Source of the DNA: Pseudomonas oryzagri
GTDB taxonomy: Bacteria > Pseudomonadota > Gammaproteobacteria > Pseudomonadales > Pseudomonadaceae
DNA: 64,000 nucleotides
NCBI RefSeq assembly: GCF_020831405.1
Contig: NZ_JAJHPU010000031.1
Coordinates: 124,001-188,000 of the forward strand
Reading direction: 5' to 3'
In this document: positions 17,210 to 25,270 of the stretch, piece by piece
Layout: every line of letters starts with the position of its first letter
How positions within the stretch are numbered: the first letter of the stretch is position 1
Notes under the pieces: generated by a model
What the model saw: the letters and a program-made list of their open reading frames with translations, nothing else
What the model was told of the DNA's origin: nothing
The model's database searches: none
Program-made: the position numbers and the translations under genes

Positions 17210-17455
17210 TCAGGTTCGTCTCAGAAGGCCGAATATGACCAGGAGGATGACGGCGCCGACCACCGCGCCGATGAAGCCGGCCGCCTGGCCAGCCTGGTAG
17301 ATGCCCAGCGCCTGGCCGCCGTAGCTGGCCAGCAGCGAGCCGCCGATGCCGAGTAGGATGGTCAGGACCCAGCCCATCGGCTGGTTGCCAGGCATGAGGA
17401 AGCGCGCGATCACGCCTACCACCAGGCCAATGAGGATGGTGATGAGGATACCCAT
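17210..17455 (-). CDS. GlsB/YeaQ/YmgE family small membrane protein
   Basis: An 81-residue protein consisting almost wholly of three hydrophobic helices with Gly-rich turns (ILITILIGLVVGVIARFLMPG, GWVLTILLGIGGSLLA, AGFIGAVVGAVILLVIFG). This is the transglycosylase-associated/GlsB family, linked to general stress responses; molecular function is unknown. The ATG at 17455 follows GGGAG; eight further codons upstream are open but lack family likeness. The gene is convergent with pbpG. Confidence 0.9.
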   Translation of the reverse strand: MGILITILIGLVVGVIARFLMPGNQPMGWVLTILLGIGGSLLASYGGQALGIYQAGQAAGFIGAVVGAVILLVIFGLLRRT

Positions 17456-17548
17456 ATGCAAATCTCCCGCGGGGTGTACCACCTTTTAGCCTAGTTGGTG
17501 GTGGCGGGGTCTGCGCGCACGGTCGTCGGAGCGGGAGAAGGATCGCAG

Positions 17549-17654
17549 GGTGGGTCAGCCGCCACGCGGCATGACCCACCGGGAATGTGGCCAGGCCTCC
17601 ACCTTGTCGACCGGCCGCTGGCGGGTTACGCCGCAGGACGGCCAACCCACCACG
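17549..17654. repeat. Palindromic intergenic repeat between the GlsB-type gene and purK
   Basis: GGTGGGTCA (17549-17557) pairs with TGACCCACC (17572-17580) around an inner GCCGC/GCGGC stem, forming a near-perfect 32-base hairpin. A second half (GGCGGGTTACGCCGC ... AACCCACC) follows to 17654. The architecture resembles the paired REP-like elements at 33679 and 61199. Confidence 0.55.
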
Positions 17655-17677
17655 GGGGAGAGGCATCGAGGGCCTTG

Positions 17678-18760
17678 TCAGGCCCCGATCAGCGCCTCGA
17701 CGTCCTTGATACGCGCCTGCAGGGTCGCCAGGTCCTCGCAGCGCAGGGTGGCGTGGCCGACCTTGCGCCCGGCCTTGAAGGCCTTGCCGTAGTGGTGCAG
17801 GTGGCAGTCGGCGATGGCCACCACTTTTTCGACCGGCGGTACCGAGCCGATGAAGTTGAGCATGGCGCTCTCGCCGACCTTGGCGGTCGAGCCCAGCGGC
17901 AGGCCGGCGACTGCGCGCAGGTGGTTCTCGAACTGGCTGCACTCGGCGCCTTCGATGGTCCAGTGCCCGGAGTTGTGCACGCGCGGGGCGATCTCATTGG
18001 CCTTCAGGCCGCCGTCGACCTCGAAGAACTCGAAGGCCAGCACGCCGACGTAGTCCAGCTTCTCCAGCACGCGGCCGACGTAGTCCTCGGCCAGCGCCTG
18101 CAGCGGGTGGTCGCTGCTGGCCACCGACAGGTTGAGGATGCCGCCCACGTGGGTGTTGTGCACCAGCGGGTAGAAGCGCGTCTCGCCGTCGCGGCCGCGC
18201 ACCGCCACCAGCGACACCTCGCCGGTGAAGGGCACGAAGCCCTCGAGCAGGCACGGCACGCTGCCCAGCTCGGCGAAGGCACCGACCACGTCGGCAGGCT
18301 GGCGCAGCACCTTCTGGCCCTTGCCGTCGTAGCCCAGGGTGCGGGTCTTGAGCACCGCCGGCAGGCCGATGGCGGCCACCGCGGTGTCCAGGTCGGCCTG
18401 CGACCGGATGTCGGCGAATTCCGGGGTGGGGATGCCGAGGTCCTTGAACATCGACTTCTCGAACCAGCGGTCGCGGGCGACGCGCAGCGCTTCGGCGGAG
18501 GGATATACCGGCACGAACTGGGAGAGGAAGGCCACGGTCTCGGCCGGAACGCTCTCGAACTCGAAGGTCACCAGATCGACTTCGTCGGCCAGCTGGCGCA
18601 GGTGATCCTGGTCGCCGTAGTCGGCGCGGATGTGCTCGCCGAGCGCCTGGGCGCAGGCGTCGGGCGCCGGGTCGAGGAAGGCAAAGGACATGCCCAGCGG
18701 AGTGCCCGCCAGAGCCAGCATGCGGCCCAGCTGGCCGCCACCGATTACGCCGATCTTCAT
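17678..18760 (-). CDS. purK: N5-carboxyaminoimidazole ribonucleotide synthase
   Basis: A 360-residue ATP-grasp enzyme of purine synthesis that carboxylates AIR to N5-CAIR using ATP and bicarbonate. MKIGVIGGGQLGRMLALAG is the classic N-terminus, and VLKTRTLGYDGKGQ and NEIAPRVHNSGHWT are ATP-grasp and substrate blocks. The open frame extends into purE; the ATG at 18760 matches the family start. The gene follows purE by 11 bp in the same operon, and PurE acts on its product. Confidence 0.97.
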   Translation of the reverse strand: MKIGVIGGGQLGRMLALAGTPLGMSFAFLDPAPDACAQALGEHIRADYGDQDHLRQLADEVDLVTFEFESVPAETVAFLSQFVPVYPSAEALRVARDRWFEKSMFKDLGIPTPEFADIRSQADLDTAVAAIGLPAVLKTRTLGYDGKGQKVLRQPADVVGAFAELGSVPCLLEGFVPFTGEVSLVAVRGRDGETRFYPLVHNTHVGGILNLSVASSDHPLQALAEDYVGRVLEKLDYVGVLAFEFFEVDGGLKANEIAPRVHNSGHWTIEGAECSQFENHLRAVAGLPLGSTAKVGESAMLNFIGSVPPVEKVVAIADCHLHHYGKAFKAGRKVGHATLRCEDLATLQARIKDVEALIGA

Positions 18761-18771
18761 GGGTGTTCGCC

Positions 18772-19263
18772 TCAGATGTCGCGGGGGTCCGGGTTCGCCA
18801 GCACCGACTCGGTCTGCTGGGTGCGGAATTCCTTGAGCGCCGCGTGGAACTGCGGGTGCTTGCCGCCGAGGATGCTGGCGGCGAGCAGGGCGGCGTTGAT
18901 CGCGCCGGCCTTGCCGATGGCCAGGGTGGCGACCGGGATGCCGCCGGGCATCTGCACGATGGACAGCAGCGAGTCGACGCCCGACAGCATCGACGACTGC
19001 ACCGGCACGCCGAGCACCGGCAGGTGGGTCTTGGCCGCGCACATGCCCGGCAGGTGGGCGGCGCCGCCGGCGCCGGCGATGATCACTTCCAGGCCGCGCT
19101 CCTCGGCCTGCTCGGCGTACTGGAACAGCAGGTCCGGGGTGCGGTGGGCGGACACCACCTTCACTTCGTGGGGAATGCCGAGCTTTTCCAGGGTGTCGAC
19201 GGTGTGACTGAGGGTGCTCCAGTCGGATTTGGAGCCCATGATCACGCCTACCAGTGCGCTCAT
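18772..19263 (-). CDS. purE: N5-carboxyaminoimidazole ribonucleotide mutase
   Basis: A 163-residue class I PurE, an octamer that converts N5-CAIR to [15 protein letters not shown] near the N-terminus, VVSAHRTPD and [13 protein letters not shown] are the substrate-binding loops. It is the first gene of purEK. Its 5' leader holds a stem-loop followed by a U-run (19299-19339) and a TATACT box at 19393-19398, which suggests control by premature termination. Confidence 0.97.
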   Translation of the reverse strand: MSALVGVIMGSKSDWSTLSHTVDTLEKLGIPHEVKVVSAHRTPDLLFQYAEQAEERGLEVIIAGAGGAAHLPGMCAAKTHLPVLGVPVQSSMLSGVDSLLSIVQMPGGIPVATLAIGKAGAINAALLAASILGGKHPQFHAALKEFRTQQTESVLANPDPRDI

Positions 19264-19298
19264 CGTCGTGCCTCTAGTTCTGCGCCGTCCGGCGCGAC

Positions 19299-19339
19299 AA
19301 AAACCAACAAGCCACGCCGGGCAACCGCGCGTGGCTTGT
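19299..19339 (-). terminator. Terminator-like hairpin in the purE leader
   Basis: On the minus strand an 11-bp stem (ACAAGCCACGC at 19307-19317 with its complement at 19329-19339) and 11-base loop is followed by TGG and five U residues. It sits 36-76 bp before the purE start and downstream of a TATACT box. It may be an attenuator of purEK, or the terminator of the photolyase operon upstream. Confidence 0.6.
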
Positions 19340-19392
19340 CTGCGAATGATCAATGCCGGCCGGATCGCGTGCTCGGCCAGAGAAAGCCGGCA

Positions 19393-19421
19393 AGTATACC
19401 GCAAGGCACCGGCCGCGGGCA
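19393..19421 (-). promoter_or_regulatory. Possible purE promoter
   Basis: TATACT on the minus strand (19398-19393) is a strong -10 match. At a 17-bp spacing the -35 position reads TGCCCG, a poor match, so activity would need help or a different spacing. A start about 120 bases before purE would place the leader hairpin inside the transcript. Confidence 0.4.
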
Positions 19422-19515
19422 TACCCGCCCATCATCGGCGCAGGTCGATAGACGCAGCGCGCCTCCTGCATTCCTTGCACATGCAAGGTCTCCCTGAGAC
19501 GCGCCCCCAGCACGC

Positions 19516-19674
19516 TCAACGCTCGGGCGCCGCCCGCACGACGCCGCCGCCACGCCGGCAGCGCTCCGAGCAGTAGCGCACCGCGTCCCAGCAGCGCGCC
19601 CACTTCCTGCGCCAGGTAAACGGCAAGCCGCAGCGCGCGCAGGTCTTCACCGGCAGCTCGCGCTTCTTCCTCAC
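19516..19674 (-). CDS. DUF2256 small zinc-finger-like protein
   Basis: A 52-residue basic protein with the family pattern [21 protein letters not shown] and VRYCSERCR, whose two Cys pairs could bind zinc. DUF2256 genes travel with FeS-type photolyases/cryptochromes. The GTG start at 19674 overlaps the photolyase stop by four bases (GTGA), which decides the start and implies coupled translation. An in-frame ATG further upstream lies within the photolyase gene and is unlikely. Function unknown; a helper for photolyase or a nucleic-acid-binding role is a guess. Confidence 0.85.
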   Translation of the reverse strand: MRKKRELPVKTCARCGLPFTWRRKWARCWDAVRYCSERCRRGGGVVRAAPER

Positions 19675-21206
19675 AGCGCCTCTCCGGCGTCCAGCCTGGC
19701 CAGCAGCTGCTCGCCGCGTGTCCACAGCGCCTGCTGTTTCGCCTCGGGCATGCGCGCCAGATTCCGGTAGGCCATGCCCATCCGCGGATTGCCCTGCAGC
19801 CGCTCGCGGTGGCGCATCAGGAAGTGCCAGTAGAGCGCATTGAACGGGCAGGCGTCGTCCGTGGTGCTTTCACTCACCCGATACGCGCAGCCGCTGCAGT
19901 AGTCGGACATCCGCTTGATGTACTGGCCGCTGGCGCAGTACGGCTTGGAGCCGAGATAGCCACCGTCGGCGTGCAGCACCATGCCCAGGGTGTTGGGCAG
20001 CTCCACCCAGTCGAAGGCGTCCATGTACACCGCCAGGTACCAGTCGCACAGCTGGCGCGGCTCGATGCCGGCGAGCAGGGCGAAGTTGCCGGTAACCATC
20101 AGCCGCTGGATATGGTGGGCGTAGGCGTGCTCGAGGGTCTGGCCGATGGCCTGGCGCAGGCAGTTCATCCGCGTCGCGCCGCTCCAGTAGAACGCCGGCA
20201 GGTCGCGCGTGTTGGCGAAGGCGTTGCGGCTGGCGTAGTCCGGCATCTGCAGCCAGTAGATGCCGCGCACGTACTCGCGCCAGCCGATCAGCTGGCGGAT
20301 GAAGCCCTCGGCGGCGTTCAGCGCCACCCGCCCTTCTCGGTACGCCGTCTCCACGTCGGCGCACAGGCGGCGCACGTCGAGCAGGCCGACGTTCAGCGCG
20401 GCGCTGATCCGCGCATGGAACAGATACGGCTCGCCCACGGCCATCGCATCCTGGTAATCGCCGAAGGCGGCCAGGCCGAAGTCGAGGAAATGCGCCCACA
20501 GCTGCTCGGCCTCGGCGTGGGTCACCGGATAGGCGAAGCCCTCCAGCCGCCCGTAGTGATGGGCGAAGCACTCGGCCACCAGCGCCAGCACCTCGCGGGT
20601 GATGGCATCCGGCGCGAACTGCGCCGGGATGGCCCCGCGCAGGCCCTTGGGCAGGCTCTTGCGGTTATCGGCATCGAAGTTCCACACGCCGCCCTCGGGC
20701 GAGCCGTCGGGGTGCAGCAGCAGGCCGCTCTGGCGGCGCATCTCGCGATAGAAGAACTCCATGCGCAGCTGCTTGCGGCCCTGCGCCCAGCGGGCGAACT
20801 CGGCGCGCGAGCAGAGAAAGCGCGTATCGGCGTGCCAGGTGAGCGGCAGGCCGCTGGCCTTGAGCGCCTGCTCCACGCGCCAGTCACCGGCCTCGGTGAC
20901 GTGGATCTCGGCGGGCCGGTAGCGCGCGGCGAAGCGCGCCAGCTCGCCGGACAGACTGCCGCTGTTGGCCGGATCGTCGAGGCTCACGTAGTCCACCGTC
21001 ACCCCGCGCCGGCGCAGCGCAGCGGCGAAGTGGCGCATGGCGCTGAACAGGAAGGCGATCTTCTGCGGATGGTGCGGCACGTGGCCGGCCTCCTCGGCCA
21101 CCTCGGCGAGCAGCACGCGGTCGCGCTGCGGGTCGAGGCCGGCCAGCGAGGCCAGCTCGAAGGACAGCTGGTCGCCGAGGACCAGGCGCAGGGCGTTGAT
21201 GCTCAT
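19671..21206 (-). CDS. Cryptochrome/photolyase, iron-sulfur bacterial type (FeS-BCP, PhrB-like)
   Basis: A 511-residue flavoprotein of the FeS-BCP group, which repairs (6-4) photoproducts and may sense light. The N-terminal Rossmann part begins [10 protein letters not shown] and the C-terminal helical part binds FAD. Cys349, Cys437, Cys440 and Cys453 fall at the spacing of the four [4Fe-4S] ligands of Agrobacterium PhrB. The ATG at 21206 was chosen because the longer open frame is a shadow of the exonuclease gene. It follows the exonuclease/GIY-YIG gene by 10 bp and overlaps DUF2256, so the four genes form an operon. Confidence 0.93.
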   Translation of the reverse strand: MSINALRLVLGDQLSFELASLAGLDPQRDRVLLAEVAEEAGHVPHHPQKIAFLFSAMRHFAAALRRRGVTVDYVSLDDPANSGSLSGELARFAARYRPAEIHVTEAGDWRVEQALKASGLPLTWHADTRFLCSRAEFARWAQGRKQLRMEFFYREMRRQSGLLLHPDGSPEGGVWNFDADNRKSLPKGLRGAIPAQFAPDAITREVLALVAECFAHHYGRLEGFAYPVTHAEAEQLWAHFLDFGLAAFGDYQDAMAVGEPYLFHARISAALNVGLLDVRRLCADVETAYREGRVALNAAEGFIRQLIGWREYVRGIYWLQMPDYASRNAFANTRDLPAFYWSGATRMNCLRQAIGQTLEHAYAHHIQRLMVTGNFALLAGIEPRQLCDWYLAVYMDAFDWVELPNTLGMVLHADGGYLGSKPYCASGQYIKRMSDYCSGCAYRVSESTTDDACPFNALYWHFLMRHRERLQGNPRMGMAYRNLARMPEAKQQALWTRGEQLLARLDAGEAL

Positions 21207-21216
21207 GGCGCGGCGC

Positions 21217-22614
21217 TCACAGCTCGACGATCTCCATTGCCGGGTGGCGGCGCAGGTGGCCGCGCAGGATGCGATAGGTGTCGCGGGTGAAGGGCGCGTC
21301 CGGGCGCGCCAGCAGCGTGGCGATCTCTCCCGGATCGCGGACGCTGCCCAGGTGCCGCCAGCCGTCCAGCACGTGCCATTCGCACAGCGCGTGGGCCGCG
21401 TCGCGCTCGACCAGCGCCACCGGGCCGCGCCACGGCCAGGCCGCCAGCCGCCGGCCGCCGAAGGCCGCGCGCAGGCGGGCGTCGTGTTCGCCGCGCGGCT
21501 CGCGGCCGCAGCAGGCGCCGCGGCACTGGCCGAGCTGGGCGGCGAAGCAGGCGCCCTGGCCGCTCTCCAGACCGAGCAGGCGCAGGCACAGGCCGTGCTC
21601 GCGCGCCTCACCGCGCAACCAGTCCAGCGCGGCGCGCCGGGCGCGGAACAGTCCGGCGTGTTCGCCGTCCGGCGCCAGCTGCTGGAGCGCCTGCAGCTGC
21701 GGGCGCAGGCCGTCGTCAGCCACCTGCAGGGACCAGGACAGCAGCTCGCGCTGGCGGCGCAGCTGGCGGTTGTACAGGGGCAACAGGCGCGCCACCTCGG
21801 CGGCCTCCAGCAGCAGCGCGCCCAGCTCGCCGGCGGTCGGCGTGACGCGGACTTCGCGCACCTGCTGGGCCATCTGCAGGCTGCGCCGGCTGGCGTGGTC
21901 CTGCTGGAAGTGCGACTGCACGCGGCGGCGCAGGTTGCGGCTCTTGCCGACGTAGAGCAGCGCGCCGCCCTCGCCAAAGAAGTAGTAGACGCCGGGGCGC
22001 TCGGGCAGCTCGGCCAGGCGCGCGGCGCTGAGGCCCGGCGGCACCGCGCCCCGGCGCAGCAACCCGTGAAGCGCCGCGTCCAGCCGCGGATGGGCGGCCA
22101 GGCGCTGCAGCAGCTGCCAGATGGTTTCGACGTCGGCCGGCGCGCGATGGGCGATGAAACGCGGGATGGCGAACTGTGCGCACAGCGCATCGAGGCCATG
22201 GGCGGGCAGCTCCGGGTACAGCTGATGCGCCAGGCGCAGGGTGCACAGTTGGCGGGCGCGCAGACTCAGGCCGGCGGCGAGCAGGCCATGGCGCAGGAAG
22301 GCCAGATCCACACGCAGGTTGTGGCCGACCAGCAGGCGCCCGCGCAGCGCCGTCAGCAGCTCGCCGGCGATCTCGGCGAAGCGCGGCTGGCCACGCAGCT
22401 CGGCGTCCAGCACGCCGCCGAGGGCGATCACAGGGGCCGGCAACGACTGCCCGGGGTCGAGCAGCCAGCTGTGCCGACCGCTGACCCGCCCCTGATCGAC
22501 CAGCAGCACGGCGACCTCCCAGATGCCGTCGCGCTGCGGATGCAGGCCCGAGGCCTGCACGGCCAGCACCGCCAGGGGGCGCGACAGCGCCGCCGGCAGG
22601 CGCGCGGCCGTCAC
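21217..22614 (-). CDS. DnaQ-like exonuclease domain fused to GIY-YIG (UvrC-type) nuclease domain
   Basis: A 465-residue two-domain protein. Residues about 10-175 resemble a DEDDh exonuclease: LLVGHNLRVDLAFLR is the ExoII block and AHRAPADVE the ExoIII block with its His and Asp. The ExoI block, normally with DxE, reads VLAVQASG, so Asp and Glu are replaced by Ala18 and Gln20 and the domain may be inactive. From about 205, ERPGVYYFFGEGGALLYVGKSRNLRRRVQSHF is a GIY-YIG endonuclease domain like those of UvrC and Cho. The GTG start overlaps the DUF6482 stop (GTGA). A DNA-repair role fits the photolyase operon. Confidence 0.85.
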   Translation of the reverse strand: MTAARLPAALSRPLAVLAVQASGLHPQRDGIWEVAVLLVDQGRVSGRHSWLLDPGQSLPAPVIALGGVLDAELRGQPRFAEIAGELLTALRGRLLVGHNLRVDLAFLRHGLLAAGLSLRARQLCTLRLAHQLYPELPAHGLDALCAQFAIPRFIAHRAPADVETIWQLLQRLAAHPRLDAALHGLLRRGAVPPGLSAARLAELPERPGVYYFFGEGGALLYVGKSRNLRRRVQSHFQQDHASRRSLQMAQQVREVRVTPTAGELGALLLEAAEVARLLPLYNRQLRRQRELLSWSLQVADDGLRPQLQALQQLAPDGEHAGLFRARRAALDWLRGEAREHGLCLRLLGLESGQGACFAAQLGQCRGACCGREPRGEHDARLRAAFGGRRLAAWPWRGPVALVERDAAHALCEWHVLDGWRHLGSVRDPGEIATLLARPDAPFTRDTYRILRGHLRRHPAMEIVEL

Positions 22615-22916
22615 CAGTGCGAACGCATGCCGATCGGCACGCGCAGCGGTTCGCGGCGACCCTCGGCGAGACCGCACATCTCGTCGTAGGGCGACTGGTG
22701 CACCAGGTGGAAGGGCAGCAGCGGCACCTCCTGCAGCAGGTCGCGGGCGTGCTCCACCGAGCGCAGGTGACAGACGCGGCCATGCCCGTCGACCAGGCTG
22801 TGCGGGCGCCCGTCCATCTGCGCCTCCAGCACGTAGATGCCGCCCTCCAGGGAGATCAGGTCGAGACTGTCGATGCGCCCGGCCAGGGCGTGGGTGGACA
22901 GATCGTGCAGGTTCAT
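22611..22916 (-). CDS. DUF6482 family small protein
   Basis: A 101-residue acidic, His-containing cytoplasmic protein. Blocks such as LDLISLEGGIYVLEA, LRSVEHARDLLQEV and SPYDEMCGL recall a small Pseudomonas family annotated DUF6482, recognised from memory; function unknown. AGGTGAG precedes the ATG at 22916. It is the first gene of the operon and its stop overlaps the exonuclease start by four bases. Three TGTACA-like repeats lie 22-57 bp upstream. Confidence 0.75.
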   Translation of the reverse strand: MNLHDLSTHALAGRIDSLDLISLEGGIYVLEAQMDGRPHSLVDGHGRVCHLRSVEHARDLLQEVPLLPFHLVHQSPYDEMCGLAEGRREPLRVPIGMRSHW

Positions 22917-22933
22917 GGCGCTCACCTCGCAGT

Positions 22934-22975
22934 TATTTGTACATCTAAAACAGCAAGTACAGTATTTGTACAAAT
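22934..22975. promoter_or_regulatory. TGTACA repeats resembling a LitR/PplR (B12-dependent MerR) operator
   Basis: TGTACA at 22938-22943 is followed, after 12 bases, by AGTACA at 22956-22961, one base from the reported pattern T(G/A)TACA-N12-TGTA(C/T)A of the Pseudomonas putida light regulator. A third TGTACA (22967-22972) lies in the palindrome ATTTGTACAAAT (22964-22975), and TATTTGTACA occurs twice as a direct repeat. It lies just upstream of the photolyase operon, a known class of LitR target. Confidence 0.55.
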
Positions 22976-23009
22976 TTACCGCAGGGCAAGCCTGCATCGC
23001 AACCATCCG

Positions 23010-23663
23010 TCAGGGCAACCGCAACGCCCGAGCATGCACTTGGCGCCGCCACAGCTGCACCCGCAGCAGACGGGCGGGCGCACTCGCTTCGAGCAGCAGA
23101 TCGCCCGCATCGGGCACCGGATCGGTGGGCGCAGCTGCACCCGCTGTTGCAGCGGCATCGAACAATAGCCCCTCGCCGCGCCCGAGGGCGAACGGTCGGG
23201 CGTCGGCCTGCCAGGCGGTCAGACACCCGGCGATGCAGTAGAGCAGCTCGACATCGGCTTCGCGACGCAGGACGTGCCGACCGTGCAGCGTCAGCACCTG
23301 CAGGTCATGGCGCCAGCGCGCGCGGCGGGTCATCACGTTGAAGTCGCCGACCGGGCCGTCGAGCAGCTCGGCGCTCACCGCCTGTTCGCCGGCGAACTGC
23401 AGCGGCGCGCAAGCCACGTCCAGCTCCAGCACCTCGCCGGCGCCCAAGTCCAGGCGCAGGCCGGCGCCCTCCAGCACCGCCAGGCTGCGGTCGACGCCGG
23501 GAAAGGCCGAGAACGGCCCGCCGCTGGCCACCTGCGCGCAGCTGATGCGCCAGTCGAAGTCGTCGAGGCCGGCGCCGGGCGGCGCCACGGCCAGCTCGCG
23601 GGTTTCGCCGCCGCCGTTCTTCCACGGCCGGCGCGGCGCGCTGTCCAGATTGATCCTGCGCAT
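23010..23663 (-). CDS. hutD: HutD/Ves family protein
   Basis: A 217-residue cupin-like protein. The N-terminus RRINLDSAPRRPWKNGGGET and GLDDFDWRISCAQVASGGPFSAFPGVDRS are signature blocks of HutD/Ves proteins. HutD is thought to limit hut activity, perhaps by binding urocanate or formimidoylglutamate, but its exact action is not settled. GAGGAA precedes the ATG at 23663. The gene diverges from hutI, with a HutC box 134 bp before its start at 23797-23806. Confidence 0.88.
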   Translation of the reverse strand: MRRINLDSAPRRPWKNGGGETRELAVAPPGAGLDDFDWRISCAQVASGGPFSAFPGVDRSLAVLEGAGLRLDLGAGEVLELDVACAPLQFAGEQAVSAELLDGPVGDFNVMTRRARWRHDLQVLTLHGRHVLRREADVELLYCIAGCLTAWQADARPFALGRGEGLLFDAAATAGAAAPTDPVPDAGDLLLEASAPARLLRVQLWRRQVHARALRLP

Positions 23664-23796
23664 ATTGCTGGGTTCCTCGCTCGGGAAAGGGGGCGGCCTC
23701 TGCCTTGGCATGAGCCAGCTGGCGGGCGATGCCCTGTTGCGTCGAGAGCGGCGCCCGCCAGCCGGTTCCGACGGGATCGCGCCCGTCGGCTACAAA

Positions 23797-23806
23797 TGTA
23801 TATACA
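23797..23806. promoter_or_regulatory. HutC operator, hutD side
   Basis: TGTATATACA, inside the 12-bp palindrome ATGTATATACAT (23796-23807), matches the TGTA-N2-TACA core bound by HutC in pseudomonads. It lies in the 389-bp region between hutD and hutI, which holds no gene, and probably controls hutD. Confidence 0.8.
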
Positions 23807-24013
23807 TGAACTGCCGTCCCGCAACCGCCACCAGCCAATCCCTCCGCCCGCCACCTCACCTTCACCGCCCAGCAGCCTGGTTTCCCGGCCACCCCACCCA
23901 CCCCTGCCAGCCTTGGCCCTGCCTGCCTTCCCGGCCTCCACCGCGGCGCCCGGACGGAATCTGCCGGACCAACGGCAACCGCAGGTGTTGACGACCTGCG
24001 TCCTCGCTCATAT

Positions 24014-24023
24014 TGTATATACA
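24014..24023. promoter_or_regulatory. HutC operator, hutI side
   Basis: A second exact TGTATATACA, within TTGTATATACAA (24013-24024), only 29 bp before the hutI ATG. Its position would overlap the core promoter or the transcription start of the hutIGUHTC operon, so bound HutC would block transcription; urocanate releases HutC. Confidence 0.85.
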
Positions 24024-24052
24024 ACTAACGCCAACCGAAGGTCATCCAGCCC

Positions 24053-25270
24053 ATGCCCGCAACCTCCACCCCCCGCCTGCTGTGGCGCGACGTCGGCGTC
24101 TTCGACGGCCACAAGGAGCTGCCCGAGCCGATGGCCGTGCTGGTCGAGGACGGCCGCGTCGCCCTGCTCTGCCCGATGGCCGAGCTGGACGAGGCGCGCG
24201 TCGCCGGCGCGCGACTGGCCGGGGGCGGCGGGCTGCTGACCCCTGGCCTGGTCGACTGCCACACCCACCTGGTGTACGCCGGCAACCGCGCCGGCGAGTT
24301 CGAGCAGCGTCTGGAAGGCGCCAGCTACGCGGAGATCGCCCGCGCCGGCGGCGGCATCCTCGGCACCGTGCGTGCCACCCGCGAAGCCTGCGAGGACGAG
24401 CTGTTCGCCCTGGCCCGCCCGCGCCTGGAAGCGCTGATCGCCGACGGCGTGACCACGGTGGAGATCAAGTCCGGCTACGGCCTGTCGGTCGAGGACGAGC
24501 TCAAATTGCTGCGCGTCGCCCGCCGCCTCGGCGCGGAACTGCCGGTGCGGGTGCTGACCACCCTGCTCGGCGCCCATGCCCTGCCGGCGGAGTACACCGG
24601 CAACGCCGATGCCTACATCGAGCTGGTCTGCGAGGAGATGATCCCGGCGGCCGCCGCCGAGAAGCTGGCCGATGCGGTGGACGTGTTCTGCGAGTCCATC
24701 GCCTTCAGCCCGGCGCAGTGCGAACGGGTGTTCGCCGCCGCCGCGCGCCACGGCCTGGCTATCAAGGCGCACGCCGAGCAGCTGTCCAACCAGGGCGCCA
24801 GCGCGCTGGTGGCGCGCCACCACGGCCTTTCCGCCGACCATATCGAATATCTCGACGAGGCCGGCGTCGCCGCCATGGCCGAGGCCGGCACCGTCGCCAC
24901 CCTGCTGCCCGGTGCCTTCCTGGTGCTTGGCGAAACCCAGCGCCCGCCGATCGCGCTGCTGCGCCAGTACGGCGTGCCGATGGCGGTGGCCAGCGACGCC
25001 AACCCCGGCACCTCGCCGCTGTTCCTGCCCACCCTGCTGCTCAACCTGGCCTGCAGCCTGTTCCGCCTGACCCCGCGCGAGGCGCTCTCCGGCATGACCG
25101 CCCACGGCGCGCGCGCCCTCGGCCAGCCGCAGCTGGGCCGCATCGCCGAAGGAGCGCCGGCCGACCTGTGCCTGTGGGACGTCGCCCGCGCCGCCGAGCT
25201 GGCCTACGCGGTGCAGGCCGGGCGCCTGCGCCAGCGCATCTTCAATGGAGCCATGACGAATGAACGTTGA
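24053..25270 (+). CDS. hutI: Imidazolonepropionase
   Basis: A 405-residue amidohydrolase that opens imidazolonepropionate to N-formimidoyl-L-glutamate, the third step of histidine breakdown. The metal-binding DCHTHL motif (His70, His72), [12 protein letters not shown] and [10 protein letters not shown] are family blocks. It is the first gene of the hut operon, next to the HutC box, and overlaps hutG by 11 bases. Confidence 0.97.
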   Translation: MPATSTPRLLWRDVGVFDGHKELPEPMAVLVEDGRVALLCPMAELDEARVAGARLAGGGGLLTPGLVDCHTHLVYAGNRAGEFEQRLEGASYAEIARAGGGILGTVRATREACEDELFALARPRLEALIADGVTTVEIKSGYGLSVEDELKLLRVARRLGAELPVRVLTTLLGAHALPAEYTGNADAYIELVCEEMIPAAAAEKLADAVDVFCESIAFSPAQCERVFAAAARHGLAIKAHAEQLSNQGASALVARHHGLSADHIEYLDEAGVAAMAEAGTVATLLPGAFLVLGETQRPPIALLRQYGVPMAVASDANPGTSPLFLPTLLLNLACSLFRLTPREALSGMTAHGARALGQPQLGRIAEGAPADLCLWDVARAAELAYAVQAGRLRQRIFNGAMTNER

